Source: Hormiphora californensis
Taxonomy: Eukaryota; Ctenophora; Tentaculata; Cydippida; Pleurobrachiidae
DNA: 64,000 nucleotides
Direction of reading: 5' to 3'
Assembly (NCBI GenBank): GCA_020137815.1
Contig: CM035351.1
Coordinates: 9,003,100 to 9,067,099, forward strand
Below, in pieces: positions 14,960 to 28,162 of this stretch. The notes below the pieces were generated by a model. The model had not been told where the DNA came from. It worked only from the letters and a program-made list of their open reading frames with translations, and made no database searches. A program made the position numbers and the translations under genes. The stretch's first letter is position 1, and the number at the start of each line of letters is the position of its first letter.

Positions 14960-15810
14960 TCTAGATGCTAATTCGCTCTTTTCTCGGTTTTTTTTTTCTA
15001 AATCGTCTTATATTTAAGACAGTCATAACTCTAGATATGACTACCCATTATAACTGAAAATGCGGCAGTAAACCTTATTTTATAAAATAAATCTGATTCA
15101 ATATTAATTTAGACTCTGAAACGCTTCTTTCTAGGCGTTTTTAAAATCGTCTTAAATTTAAGACAGTCATAAATCTAGATATGACTTCCAATTATATCTG
15201 AAAATACAGCAGTTGACCTACGTTGGCAAAATATATGTGATAAAATCATGATTTATAGTTTAATTTGCTCTTTTCTAGGTTTTTTTGAAAATCGTCTTAA
15301 ATCTTAATACAGTCAGATGCCCGTAACTGAAGAACCGTAACTCGGATTTGCTTGAAATTTTGATCGTGTGTTCAAGATGTCGAGACAACATTACGTACCA
15401 AGCGGCGTATTCGTAGAACGACGGGAAAGCTGTCTTAGACGCCAAAGAAAACTTAAGACAGTCATAACTTTTGTTATGACTGTCCGTTTTCTCTGTCCAA
15501 GCTTTAATACAAGGTACACCACTAGACCTACCGACTCCCAAAGTTTCATGGTGATAGCTTTAAAACTCTGGCCTCTATTAAGTACGCAAAAAAGTGGTTA
15601 TTTTACGGTCGTTCGTGACGCGAAAAACGGACATTTTGTCTAAAATACGACCCTCTGTAACGTAAAAACCGTAACTCCGATTTGCATGAAATTTTGAACG
15701 TGTGCTCTAGGTGTCAAGGCAACACGAACTACCAAGCGGCAAGTTCGTAGGACAACGGGAAGGTTGTCTGAAACAAGGTTGAAATTGCCGATTTCAGACA
15801 ATAAGTATAG
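14960..15810. repeat. ~145-bp tandem repeats followed by a ~345-bp-spaced direct repeat
   Basis: AATCGTCTTAAATTTAAGAC followed by AGTCATAA-CTAGATATGACT recurs near 15,001, 15,148 and (partial) 15,290, giving a unit of about 145 bp. Further on, a block containing CCGTAACTC-GATTTGC and ACCAAGCGGC occurs near 15,325 and again near 15,667. No coding function is visible. Confidence 0.65.
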
Positions 15811-15849
15811 TAGCGCTGTCAAAATTTTCAAAAATTTTCAAAAAATTCA

Positions 15850-17470
15850 AAAAAATTTTTTCCGCAATTTCGATTTTCCATTCACTGGAAGCAAGAATGC
15901 TTGGAAAATGGATATTTTTAAGGGAAGGATGGTTGGGGGGAGGGAGGATTGGGCCCCGGGCGCTTGCCAGCGCTATGATACTAAGTCAGTATGACTATGA
16001 CAGTAGCATTAATAATCCATTATACCTACACATAATTCCTCTAATAATATGCAAGTATGGTATGGCCACGATTGCGGGGTGGTGGGGCACAAGAACGTGC
16101 CGCCATGGGCCCCATTATAGTCGATCACGATGACTATTTAGTTTGGTGACATTGACACCTTGCACTGCGAAGCAGAGAGGTAGCAATGGTACCAAACTAT
16201 TAGTCATGTCATGGCTCGTTTTAGGGGCCGTTATAGTTTGATATAAATAATAGCTTGAGACGGTTGTCTCAAAGGTGATATTTGGCGAGAGCAGTTAAAT
16301 TTTAAATGGTTTGTGCCTGTCTCGTCTGGCGAAACCGATGTGGTAGTGTACTTTTGCCATTGCATTTGATTCAATCTTTTAAATTAATCAAGAATTCAAT
16401 GGAACTCTAAACGAGGGGAATGTTAGAGGCTTCGTAAACTTATAAATTTATTAGTTAGTCACGCGTCGTTATAGATTTTACTAATTAACTCAGACAGGTA
16501 CCTCATGAAGGTCACGCTAAATGAAATATTTGGGAGCGGATTACTAGTAACTATACTAGCTTAGTTCATTGGGGGCTTCATACCGCTACAGCGATCATGC
16601 TTTGGCTGCGAAGCAGCCCCTCCGCGAGCCCCTCCGTGAGGGGTTCGCGAAAAATCGCGCGCGAAAAAAGAGGGCGCGACGTGCCCAAGATCATGCTAGA
16701 CAGATCGATTGATAGAATTTGTTAGACGACACTTTCTGTGCTTCCGACAGGCATTTAGCTTATGATAGGATTAGGGGTGCTTGATTCTGGAATTGGGATA
16801 AAGAGTTGTCTGGGTATTTAGGCAAGGGTTCTGAATGGAGCCCCGTACTATAATAGTGCGTTGTACTTGTTGTGACTTGTTGTATGTTCAATAGTGGGGT
16901 CGGTAGTGGAGAATTATCGGATATGGTGTGCTCTACTTCTTGTAGTGCCACACACCAGCAAGTCTAGGATAGCCGTATGGACAAACTGCGTAGCATGGCA
17001 AAATAGCTCGATTCCCTGTTACATATATTGTCTGGCGGTGCCAGACCCCGTTTTGACAGTGCGCTTAGATAGGGTCGGCACCGCCAGACAGGATAAATTT
17101 GGAGGTTAGGAAGATCATGTTGAATTCTTCCTAGCCTCCGAATTTGAAAGTCTCAGAGGGTTAACTTGTGACCATTTATTGACCCCTTACCATGGGAAAA
17201 TTTCCCGGAATTATTATAAACCCCACGTTTTTTAGATTGGGTTGTGATTTAATCCAATCTTACTATATAATGCGAAAAGAGGTGAAACTTGATCTCCCCG
17301 GCCCCATGCATGTGATGAGGGTCCCCAAATTTCCCGTCATCAGTTCAGATCACATCACCCCACATGCATGATCAGATCCCCCCATCCAAGATCAGATCAT
17401 CCCATTGAGGTTCAGATCACCCCAGTGGGTATCAGATCCCACATTTCACCCAGTAGTCCACTGTCCGTGA
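15850..17470. other. Non-coding DNA with small palindromes
   Basis: No gene seen. It contains a GC-rich hairpin around 16,623-16,652 (CGCGAGCCCCTC / GAGGGGTTCGCG) and an inverted repeat TGTCTGGCGGTGCC / GGCACCGCCAGACA at about 17,028-17,090. From about 17,330 to 17,450 there is a degenerate tandem array built on ATCAGATC and CACCCCA. Confidence 0.55.
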
Positions 17471-17479
17471 TGAGATCCG

Positions 17480-17580
17480 AGAGATAGAGATAGAGATAGA
17501 GATAGAGATAGAGATAGAGATAGAGATAGAGATAGAGATAGAGATAGAGATAGAGATAGAGCGAGAGAGAGAGAGAGAGA
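17480..17580. repeat. (GATAGA)n hexanucleotide microsatellite
   Basis: A hexamer repeat of GATAGA/AGAGAT units, about fourteen copies, passing into (GA)n at the right end. Confidence 0.95.
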
Positions 17581-17589
17581 GATAAAATC

Positions 17590-20400
17590 GTAGCTGGCAG
17601 TGTCATAAAATTAAAGGTTGTATTATTTCAGCATGCTGCTATTAGCCGAAACTCAAAATCAAGTAAACTATTTAAGGTTATTATGTAGTTTTCTTGATTA
17701 TATTTTAGATGAATAGTTAGTTTTACTGAGAGTGAGCTAATGGATCAAGCATGATGCAATATGTCTCCAAATTATATGGAGTTCAAATGGAGTTCGGGAA
17801 GGATTTTACTGTGGTCTTTATTAAGTTCGACTTCGTAACAATATCATAAAATTTGTACCATATTCAGCCTGAACTAAGGAATATTTATCTCAATTTATGA
17901 TAATATTAGCTATCTAAAAGGTAGTTCAAATTACATATATCTGCTGTAGATTCTACATAATATCGATGCTCGAGCACATGATGCTCATTGAACTATGATA
18001 ATATAAAGACTAAACCACATAAACCAACGTATTATCAAGCAATTGGCGATCTCGCTATACAAACTAAACCATTCACCGCCATGTGACTCGAATTATGTTA
18101 TTAGATCAAGCGACAAGCTTATTGATTTTCTCAAAAAAAGAAGCTTTCTCGAATATTATATTGACAAGGAGTGGCATAACTATCTAATATTATCTAATGA
18201 ACCAATTATATCATTGAGGTTTTGATCATCAGTTTTGATTTCAAACAAAGGAGAGAACTTATTAATACAAGTATAATGAGTTGAGAAAGTTTGATGTATG
18301 TTTATCAATATAGATGGAGCGAATATTCTTTGATTAATTAATCTTCTACATTATGTGTGGTCAGAAGCTACAAACATACAGAGATTTATCTTCGTTTTAA
18401 ATAGAATTCTTTGACGTCGTTCTACCTGGATACTGCACTAAGCACTTGCTATAATAAGTATATTCCCGAATACACCTTGACGTACTCCATATGAAGCTGA
18501 CACTGTATTTTATCATGTAAAGGGCACAGCAATGACGTACATGCTAAGTTACATACTAGTAACTACTAAGTAGGCTCATTTTCAAGGAAAATGGCTATAA
18601 TATTACAATGATTGATTAATTGACTGGTATCATTATAATATTGCTAACATCACCAAATAAATAACGGCCTGAACAATGGTATTGGTTCTGGCAGCTGGCA
18701 CTTCCGTCAATACATTATTATTGAAATAATTGCTTTGGTAGTACCAATGATAGTGATTTCTTCAGACACGTGCATTTCTGGCGCTAATTACTTTAAAAAG
18801 TACTTTACAAGTTGCTGCACGTAATTATAGACCTGAGCCTTTTTGCCATGCTACGCAGTCTGTCTGTTCGGCACTTTAAGCGCCTCCGCCAGATCACACA
18901 CCACTATATACCTTCAATTAATCTAACATCTAGTCCGACAGGTTGAACTTGTAATGAAATCACTATCACTCTATCAGTATCAGTATCACTGCAGATTACA
19001 CGGTACTCTGAGTCTGCTCTACAACCTGGCATACTGAATCCGTTTAATTCTGATATTTTTTAATTATTACATGTGATATAATCTCGATATTAAACCGCTT
19101 ACTTCATACAATACGTTCCATTAAAATAGCTTGAAATTAAGTTTGTTTAACTTTACTCAGCCACACTGAGCGATTAATTTTCTTCTTCGGACAGCGAGTA
19201 TAGATCTATAATAATCGTCGACGATTTGTTGTAGTGTATATTGGTTTACAAACATTCCAAGTATGTACTTCTATGCGTACGCTGTCAGAGCATTGGCTTG
19301 ACAGGTCGTACTTGAATTTCTGTAGGCCATCACTGAGGCCATTCTGCACTTGTCACATTGCTCGACAGTTCGACATGAGAAATATAGTCCATAGTACTGA
19401 AATATGTCGAACTTAGCAATGTGAAACAAAGCTACCGCCTAGTTGCAACATACCGCTGCGAAATTATTGTTTTAACCTCTATAGATTCAGTCATCTGTTT
19501 CACCATGTTATATCTCTGTTGACTGTTGAATGTTGATGCAATGATGTGAACTGTGTGATATGACATGAAGTTAACTAATTAAGCCATTCAAGTTTCTAAC
19601 ATGGTCATGATGTATTCTATTTTACTTACCAGCTTTTAGCTTTCATAATTGGGTTGATTTCCCAGAAATAAAAGATCCCTTCATTTAATCAGAAACATGT
19701 TGATGTAGCTACCACATGTGTGGCTGTGCTTCATACTTCGAATTATGAATGTGAAATAACAAATTAACACTGTCGACATCTTTATCAGCAGACACAAACA
19801 ACACCCCGAAACTGGTAGTTGTCGAACAACACACTAATGGCACTGGTGCTATCACGTTATACCAACGTCTTACCAACTGAATTTCAGAATAGTATCTGGG
19901 CCCTACCAATTCAATACAGCACACATAAGTGTGTAATATGCGTTAGGTGTGTGGCATACATAGAAGCTTACCATACACATAATTAATATCAACGTGACTA
20001 CTAGATATTAGATTGGAATATGTAGATACCCCAGCTAGTACCCTAAACTATAGTAGCTGTAGTAATATTCCTAGAAAACCGACCAAGATATGTAATTAAT
20101 TAAACAATTATAATTGTATGTAGAGCAACAGATATGTTATTAAGGCTGGCCAACAACACGATCTAAGCTCATCAATAATGTTTATTTGTATTATATTTAT
20201 AGTTTATAGTCAACATTATTTCTGTGAAATATTATTTCTTTTGGCCCTTTTTCCAAGTATTGGCCCCTCTCTCTCATTTTCCAATATTATTATTATTACT
20301 CTGGGTCATCGTATTGCAACCAAGGGAGACCCACATCTGTTGTTGAAAATTTTCTGTTCTAGAGGCGTACTGAATTGGATTACCCTCTTGCTTGGATCTC
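17590..20400. other. AT-rich intergenic region
   Basis: Nearly 3 kb upstream of the GPCR with no gene I can support. Short open frames near 18,043 and 19,234 lack family resemblance. The only structure noted is a short hairpin CTGTCAG...CTTGACAG at 19,282-19,304, similar to one at 46,509. Confidence 0.5.
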
Positions 20401-20413
20401 ATACTACGTAGAT

Positions 20414-20414
20414 G

Positions 20415-20498
<84 letters not shown>
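20414..20498. repeat. (CT)n microsatellite upstream of the GPCR
   Basis: About 85 bp of pure CT repeat, some 200 bp before the GPCR start codon. Confidence 0.97.
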
Positions 20499-20501
<3 letters not shown>

Positions 20502-20703
20502 TGAAACCACAAGTTCATGAATGAGAACATCCCTTGCTTTGCAGAGTGTTTTGCTATCAAGCCTGCAATGATTGCACCAACTTTGCAACATTCTCAGAAT
20601 GATTGTCTCAGTTCTTAGAATCTTTTTTTGCAGAATAAAATAATTAGGGCATGTCCTATCATTCAATCAATTGCTTTTCTAAATAATCCCAACATAGCTC
20701 CAC

Positions 20704-22707
20704 ATGGAATTCTATACGAACGACACTGGAGGAAGCCCCGCTGCTCTAAGTGAATTGACCAGTACGACCCCTCCTTCTATCGATATATACGACCCAGAGA
20801 GGGGCATCGCTCTATGGTGGCTGGATCTAACCTTTGGAGTTCTCTTTGTTCTCTCTATAGGGCAGGCCATGGTGGGAAATACAGCAATCCTCGTTCTACT
20901 GGTCCGATACAAACCATACATTAGGTAAGGATATAATCTGGTTCTCCCTCCTACTATCTCTGTTTCCTGCCCCTACCCCGAGCAATATGATTCCTAAAGT
21001 ATCCCTGTTTCAGCGCTAACGCATTCACAGTGCTGGCAGTGACACTCTCTGTGAGTGATATACTCATGGTGACTCTATCTGGTATTCCTAATGTGATATC
21101 GCTCCTTCAAATGAGATCAACTCTCCCGGGCTCCATCTGCAGTCTGTCAGGGTGGATGCTGAACTTCAATAACAAAGTCAACTCATTTGTTACAACATGC
21201 ATCTGTCTCGTCAGGTAATTGGGCAGCCTGCCAAACTTGTCATCCCAGTGTTCCTGAATTCACACCATCTTTTAGGATAATGTTATCGTGTTTGCAGGTT
21301 GGTAGTGGTTGTGAAGCCTATAAAAGCTCGGATTCTTCTAAACAAGCCGTGCCTGCTGTCCGTGGTGACGGTTTGTGTTGCAGTGGCAACTCTCTACTCC
21401 TCACTGCCCTTCATGCTTAGTGAGGTGACATTAAAACAGATCACCTACTACTCCTATCACAGGTATCAGTGCAACAGAAGGTGTTAACCCTAACTAGTAA
21501 CTTTTTATACACTTTTTATTCCCAGTTTTCTGTATGTAACCCGGACTAAAACTTTCTGTCTGTCCCACAGGTCTATTTTCCAGCTTTCTAATATAACTTT
21601 GCTCCCCACAGGTTTATTGGGTTTTGTATGTTCTTTGTGTTCTTTACAAGCAGTCGACTACTCTGGTACCTATCAACCGTAGTGATAGAGGGAGTGCTAT
21701 TTGTACCATTCTCTGTTGCCATAGTAACATGCTCAATCCTTATCTACACCCTCAAGCGACGTGACAAGTGAGCATGTGGATTTAACATGAAACTAGTTAT
21801 AGCCAACCTATGTCCTATCCAATTCACATTAGGATATTGGGTATTGGACATCCTCGTCTTTTTAACCCATCTTACTTCAGGTATATAGGTCTGGAGGCCA
21901 AGAACGATGGCAAGAGGGCAGCCGCACTTGTTATCATTCGTGTTACCGTGTTAACCCTAATTTGTGTTACCCCTCAGCTGCTATTCTCAGTGTATGACAA
22001 ACTAAACTACACCTACCAACTCAACTGGTAAGGGGTTATATTAGGGCTGTGTTTATTAAATGCGGTACTCTAAAGATGGGATGCGTTTTTCTTCAATATG
22101 AGATTGGATAAAATTCAGTACTGGCCCTAATAACAAACACAAACACCCCTCAATAACGTACCTCTGATTACAGGGTGAATCTCAAGTTGTACATGTACGC
22201 CAACTACATGTTCGGTCAGCAGCTCATGACGTATTTGAGGGCCTCCATTAATCCCCTTCTTATAGACATGCCATCATACCTGCGGAGGGGAAAGCAGTTG
22301 AGGACCAACGCAATAGCAATGGTTAGTCTGACAGACAGAGGTACTAGAATGAGGGAGTCATTAGAGGGGACCTGGTTAGAGCATTTAACAGTGTCTCGCC
22401 ACTTACCCAATTCTTTCAGAAGAGTGCCCGGGTGTTCCAGTCCGCCAAGATGCAGTCCCTTTCTGATGGTGTCCCCCGAATGGCTATCTCCATGCCCCGA
22501 TCCCTTAGTGTTGTCACCACCCCTCGCCGTGTCTCTGCCACCAGCACTACAACCATCTTGAGAAAGGATGAACCGGTGGTAGTACGGAGGGCAACACTTC
22601 AAATACCCAGAAGAAAGGAGAGCATTGTCAGTAGTAGAAGGAGAAGATCTCGGAGTCTGGGCGGTAAACCAGTCAGGGTATCGTTACAGGCAACAATAGT
22701 TCTGTAA
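20704..22707 (+). CDS. Rhodopsin-class-like G protein-coupled receptor, seven exons
   Basis: A seven-helix receptor expected in the plasma membrane, coupling an unknown ligand to G proteins. Exons in consistent phase: 20,704-20,924; 21,014-21,214; 21,298-21,462; 21,612-21,767; 21,881-22,027; 22,174-22,321; 22,420-22,707. Class A marks include GNTAILVLLV in TM1, LAVTLSVSDIL in TM2 (the conserved Asp), Cys in PGSICSLSG before TM3, RLVVVVKPIKA at the cytoplasmic end of TM3, and RASINPLLI in TM7, an NPxxY variant lacking the Tyr. Pro in TM6 is present (VTPQLL). The N-terminus has an NDT sequon and no signal peptide. The C-tail is Arg/Ser-rich. DRY is absent, so it is divergent. I cannot name a ligand family. 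Confidence 0.85.
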
Positions 22708-22898
22708 GGGATAGAGCTGTGGAATAAGAATGAAGGGAGGGAACTGTGGAGTATAGAAATGGGGGAGGTTGCCCTGTGGACACAGTGAGAGAATCAGTTA
22801 TGGGGTCGGGGGGAACTATTTTAATTATTTACACAAAACTCCATCAACAGATAAACATATACACACAGAAACTGTCAGTGTCAGCTGCCCACAAAGGA

Positions 22899-25685
22899 TC
22901 ATTGTCGCTCTACTTGGAGACTGCAATCAGATTTGATGTAATAGTACGCGAGATCCCTAGTGGGGTCCTCTGTTAGGACAATCTTTTGATTTGCTGGATC
23001 TATCCACGATATAAGCTGGTCTTTGGGTGCTATCTTGAATTGTCGCTGAATCATAACTTGAATGTTCTTAACTAACGTTGTCCGTAATACTTTCTTGGTA
23101 AATGTTTTCCCCGATTCACTACTCTGTATAGTTACCACAATGGCTTGCTCCTTGATGGAGGCGATCTTGGGTTGCCCCTGCCCCGGTTCACCGTGCTCCT
23201 TCACAAGCTCCTTATACCGCTGGTGAATGGTAAAGAATGCACCACCATCACCCCCTCCAGCTGCAGTATGGTAGTCGGCTGCAAAGTATTTTAGATAAAA
23301 CAGCTCCGCTTGGAGCCGCTCCGTGTCGGTGATAGGAGAGCCGTTTAGTTTAGCAATGTGTGTCAGCATTGCTACAACTAGTAGTCTCATATCTAGACCA
23401 GGTCCTTGGTCTGTCAGTGGGTTCTTCCTGATACGCAATGTAGTTAGAGCAGGGAGAGTGGCAATTTGGGCCACACTTTCCCACCCAGATATACTGTTGT
23501 TATCCAGAGAGAGGCAGGATAGCCGTGAGAATTGATCCTGGGAGACAGTTACTTGTGAGATATGGTTGTTGGACAGGATCAGAGTATGTAGGTGTGGGAG
23601 GGAGGATAGGTCAGTAAGAGAGGACCAAGATGTGATATTTGAAAACTGTAAATCGAGGACTTCTATCTTTCCAAATGCATCTGTGGGCGTATTTCCGACT
23701 TGAAGAGAGGAGCCAGAGATGTAGAGTTCTCGAAGGTTTGGAAAAAGGGATGCAATGCTGCAGAGTTCCTCCCAAGATACACCTGAAAAGGGATCTTTTA
23801 GAATCAACAAAGTAAAGGCAAGTGTTTCCCGACATCCGGAAAGTCTATCTAATTAGTAATTGTGGACGGGTTGCAGGATGCACTTTGTATTGTTCACAAG
23901 GTGCACTGCATCTGCAGTTGCCAATGGACGGGCTCCAGTTCGCACTCGACCTCTCTCTCCCTTGCGCGGCAACCTTTACAAAAAGAAGGTGAGGCGATCG
24001 CGCGCAAAGTTCAATCGTCCCAAAGCTGCGACAACATTTGTCCCAAATAGCCTCGATCTTTAACTGTTCACCCCCCCCCCCCTTTTACATTACCAAGCAA
24101 CGTACCTGATGATGCAAGATATATCCTCTCTAGAGAAGTGTGGGGTCCTCTTTCACCTCTCACATCTCTAACTGTGAACACATTGCCTGGGAGAAGAAAG
24201 TAGTATAATGGTACCTCAAACTATAATCAGGGCTGGCCACTGTATTGTTCAAGCAGACAAGACGGTCTGTCAATGCTAAACCTCCATCATCTAACCTTTT
24301 AGTTGGATAGTCTGTAGAGCGGGCATTAGGTAGATAATATCAAGAACATCATTAATATCAGTAAACAGGTTTAGTGACATGTCCATAGTAAGTGTGTTCT
24401 CACACTTTTCCTTTATAAATCCCGTATCTCCTACACTTGATATACTCTGTTCTCTGAAGTGATATATGGAAATTCAGTTGGAAATAATTTGAGAGAGGTT
24501 CCCATGCCCTAAAGAACAGAAAGAAGCGGTATTCTCTGTCTCTCTCCCCCTCTCTGTCTCTGTCTCTGTCTTTGTCTTTGTCTTTGTCTTTGTCTTTGTC
24601 TTTGTCTTTGTCTCTGTCTCTGTCTCTGTCTCTGTCTCTGTCTCTCTCTCTCCCCCTCTCTGTCTCTCTGTCTCTCTCTCCCCCTCTCTGTGTCTCTGTC
24701 TCTCCACCCTCTCTCTGTCTCTCTGTCTCTCTCCACCCCCTTATAGAATGTTACCTCATGACCAGATTCTGCAGTGTCCCAGCTCTGTATACATCAGCAT
24801 CAGAGAGGGCCACAAGTTCCACAATTGTGCTACTTGAGTCTCTATTCAATATCGTCATAGAATCACCCTAGGGAAACACAGTTATAGAGCCATATTACTG
24901 CCACTAGAGAGAGAGCACTGGCCTACTGATAAATTCACGTGGCTCTGTTAGTAGGGGATATTGGTGCACAATGCGTGGCTCACATATTACATGGGGTGCG
25001 TTATACCACGCTAGTGTCCACTACTGCAGCGTAACAGAGACATACCCTAACATTTCAACCCACAGAGGACAGTTATCAGTTATTAGTAAATTGAGGAGTG
25101 AGAAATTGTAACATACCGTGCCAGTAACATCGGTGTAACGCATTTTGAGCATCTCACTGAAAGAGTACCCGGGAATTATCTTGTGAGCTCGCACGAAACT
25201 GCCACACCCCGGCCTTGCCTCAAAATACCTGAAGGAGATAGGGACAATTAGACTTGGCTCGAAAAACCAGATGTAGTCGAAAGTATACAACTGATAAGCA
25301 AATATTAAGATAACACTAGTCAAATATTATGATAACCCTAGTTTTTCCCACAATTGTTTCTCAAACACCCTTGTTACACCATTGTTCCACAATTGTTTTG
25401 CTTACTTATTTCTCCCTGATTTTCCGTCTCCCACTTCTTAGTTTTTCTAACAGTCTCTCTCTCCCTCTTTCTATGGGCTGTGTTAAAGCTCTTCCTACTA
25501 TCTCATTACATACTGTATACAGCTGTATTCGCGGTAACTCGTTTGCGTTATGCTTGCTTACAAAGATAGGCAGTTGCCAGTTAGTTCTAATTTATGCAGT
25601 TTATGTATTCGTCAACCGTTGATTTTATAAAGAGAGAGAGGGAGAGAGAAAGATGAGAGAGAGAGAGAGAAAGATGAGAGAGAAA

Positions 25686-25774
<89 letters not shown>

Positions 25775-27176
25775 GATAGAGAGATAGAGAGATTTACCGT
25801 TTTCCATCATGAGATCCGTCGTGTTTACCCCTATTTTCTTCTTCCCATTCAATACCAATCCATTCTCCTGAAACATACATTGTTACACATTTACATTTAT
25901 TATTACAATAATTATTGATTTAGTTGATGTGGTGACCCTCTGAAAAAGTAGCAAATAAATCATCCGAGACTCGCACAACTGAAACATAATATAAATTAGT
26001 ATTTTCTTTTCTGACTTCTCTTTTATTCCCCCTGTTGCCCCACACAGAGAATGGAGGAGTTTGTGTATAAAGTGATAGTCATTGGTAACCCTAAGGCAGG
26101 AAAGAGCCAGTTTTTAAATCAGTATGTCAACAACAAGTTTTACGAAAATTATACTAAAACTATGCGAGGTAAGTGCTGTCCAGTTGAAGTTGTTTCGAGT
26201 TGAAGTTGTTTCGAGTTACCGATTAGCAGAAGCACTTTGTCGTCTAGTTTTGATAATATGTATGTTATATTTATTATATGACGAAACATACATTTTCAGT
26301 TGATTTTCTACTAAAAGTCAAAGAGGTCCGGGGCAGGATGCTAAGGATTCAATTCTGGGATATAATGGGCCAGGAGTATACTAAAGTTCTCTCCAGGAAC
26401 TTCTATACCGGATCCAGTGCATGTCTAATCGTGTTTGATATTACAGACAATAGCTCCTGTGAAGCAGTTGCGGAGTGGAAACGAGAACTTGATCAGAAAC
26501 TAGACAACATACCAGTGTTCATTATTGCTAACAAAGTAAGGAACTACATTATTCTTTATAAAAACTTGATTTATAAAAACTTGATTTCTATGATTATTTC
26601 TGATAACATTTGCAGAGTGATCTGTTAGACGACGAGACTCCTCCCGTCCTTGATGACATGGATTTTGATGTTTTCAAGAGAGATTTAGGGGCAAAGGAGT
26701 TGTGGATGGTTAGTGCGAAGACTGGACAAAATATTGAGAGGTGTATGAGCAGCCTTGACTCAACGGTAAATCAGAAATTCCAAAGCCAGATGAGCACGTT
26801 TCAAACTTGATGTCAGTATTTGTATACATGATCAGACCCCGTAGAGAACAAGAGTCTAAAACCCTCAGTAACATACAGTCTTGGCTGATAAAACTAAAAC
26901 TTTCCAGTCATTAGTGTTTGAACGTGATACGTGAGCGTTTAACCTGCTTCAAAAATCAAATAAATATTAAATAAACCTCTAATAAACCTAAATTTTCAGC
27001 TGCTGCAAGAAGAGGAGCCTGTGGTAGATGAAAGGGATGACGACACGATAGAGATTATACCTGGTCCCCCTAGACGGACGTGCTGCTAACCTACCTTTAG
27101 TGCCAGAGACTTCTCCCAAATATTTGACAATTGCTCCGTAGTCGCCAATCTGAACTCGTTGTCCTATAACAACCAT
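22899..27176 (-). CDS. TBCE: Tubulin-folding cofactor E (CAP-Gly, LRR, ubiquitin-like)
   Basis: TBCE binds alpha-tubulin and, with cofactors C and D, assembles or dissociates tubulin heterodimers. Seven exons on the minus strand keep phase throughout: 27,095-27,176; 25,798-25,867; 25,117-25,228; 24,755-24,867; 24,296-24,453; 24,106-24,186; 22,899-23,782, giving about 499 residues against about 527 in human TBCE. Exons 1-3 encode the CAP-Gly domain (GQRVQIGDYG, then GEWIGIEWEEENRGKHDGS, then GCGSFVRAHK). Exons 4-7 encode leucine-rich repeats such as LFTDINDVLDIIYLMPALQT and LRELYISGSSLQ. The last roughly 85 residues match the C-terminal ubiquitin-like domain by position. Unusually, its first intron of about 1.2 kb holds a complete plus-strand gene. 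Confidence 0.9.
24536..24735. repeat. TCTTTG/TCTCTG hexamer microsatellite
   Basis: Hexamer repeats of TCTCTG and TCTTTG passing into CT-rich sequence, inside a TBCE intron. Confidence 0.95.
25630..25795. repeat. (AG)n microsatellite adjoining TBCE exon 2
   Basis: AG repeat with AAAGATG and ATAG interruptions that runs to within about 5 bp of the splice donor of TBCE exon 2 (on the minus strand it is the CT-rich start of the intron). Confidence 0.95.
26051..27089 (+). CDS. Rab32/38-like small GTPase, divergent, nested in TBCE intron 1
   Basis: Four exons in phase: 26,051-26,168; about 26,300-26,535; about 26,617-26,765; 26,999-27,089. G1 P-loop is GNPKAGKS, G3 is WDIMGQE, G4 is NKSD (split by an intron after NK), G5 is SAKTG. 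The C-terminus ends RRTCC, a Rab-type double-Cys geranylgeranylation signal, so it should be membrane-anchored. WDIxGQE, VFDITDNSS-EAV-WK-ELD-K resembles the Rab32/38 group, which acts on lysosome-related organelles and mitochondria. Switch I is odd: TKTMRVDF where most Rabs have TIG-x-D/E-F, so effector binding may differ. The stop at 27,087-27,089 lies five bases from the edge of antisense TBCE exon 1. Confidence 0.85.
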
Positions 27177-27179
27177 TGA

Positions 27180-28160
27180 TCTATGTAAAATATTAAAGCT
27201 TTTATAAAAGAACTGTTAATTTCAATGTAGTATCGCTGTGCTGTGTATTACTAAACATCTCACAAAAGACTGCCCTCTCCGAACCGGGCCTGGTGAGGAC
27301 AGGGACAACCTGTCACCCCATATTGGACAATGCACATTGTGGTGCATACCATAACGCTACAGTTACAAAATTGAAACCGGACATCAGTTTCTCTGGACAG
27401 CTGGGACACTCCTGGTAAACCATGCTGCACGCGACATTTTCGATCACGTGATCCATGTGAATTGCATTGAGAGTTATCACGTCAGCACTCCAAAGAGAAA
27501 CTGACACCAGTTTTCACAGAAAACTGATACCAGGTTTCAATTTTGTAACACGGTTCCTGGAGCGGTGCGGCCTAATAAACATGTGCTTTCCGTGGCGGCA
27601 CAGCCTCGCAACACTTTGATTTGATTTGGCAGTGCAGTGGTAGCCCCAGCCCAAACTTTTCAGATAGGGGTTGTTAGGGGTGGTAAAATGCAAATAGAAA
27701 CAAGTTAGTTAGTCAAACAAATGTTTCGCCAAATAAATGGCTCTTCAGTGACAATAAACAATTCTACACAGAACACACCGAGGACCCCTTGCTGGGAAGC
27801 CGGAAAAACGGTGGTCCGGAATGTGTTCTAAATAGTATGTATAGCCTAAAATTAGCCTAAAATTCATCAAAAACTAGAATTTTCCGGGGGCTTCGAGTTT
27901 TTGTAAAGGGCTGAAAATTGTTCGAAAAAAACAAAGCAAAGCAAGGTGACTAGGATACATTCCATGTCGGCCGTCGGGGTGCTGATATCCCTTTCTATGG
28001 CGTTTCAACCACAGTCATTTCGGTACAGATTTCGCTGCAGCATAAGCGGGCGCTACTCTACTGCAACAACAATCAGATTGTGTTATTTATGCACTCGTGT
28101 CGCTTTCGGGTCTCTCTCAAGAGAGCCCTTACCAATCATAGCTTGGTGGACCAGACGACA
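27180..28160. other. Intergenic DNA with a 186-bp inverted-repeat element
   Basis: No gene seen. At 27,363-27,378 and 27,533-27,548 the 16-mer TTACAAAATTGAAACC and its complement bound about 186 bp. Inside, a second pair (CATCAGTTTCTCT / AGAGAAACTGACA) adds to the foldback. The right part has no recognisable feature. Confidence 0.55.
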
Positions 28161-28162
28161 TG

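Noticed and set aside
18043-18225. 60-codon frame in the AT-rich region
   Set aside because: Length is within chance, and there is no signal, domain or splice support.
23860-24063. Basic 67-codon plus-strand frame inside a TBCE intron
   Set aside because: No family resemblance, no splice partner, and it lies within an intron that is well explained.
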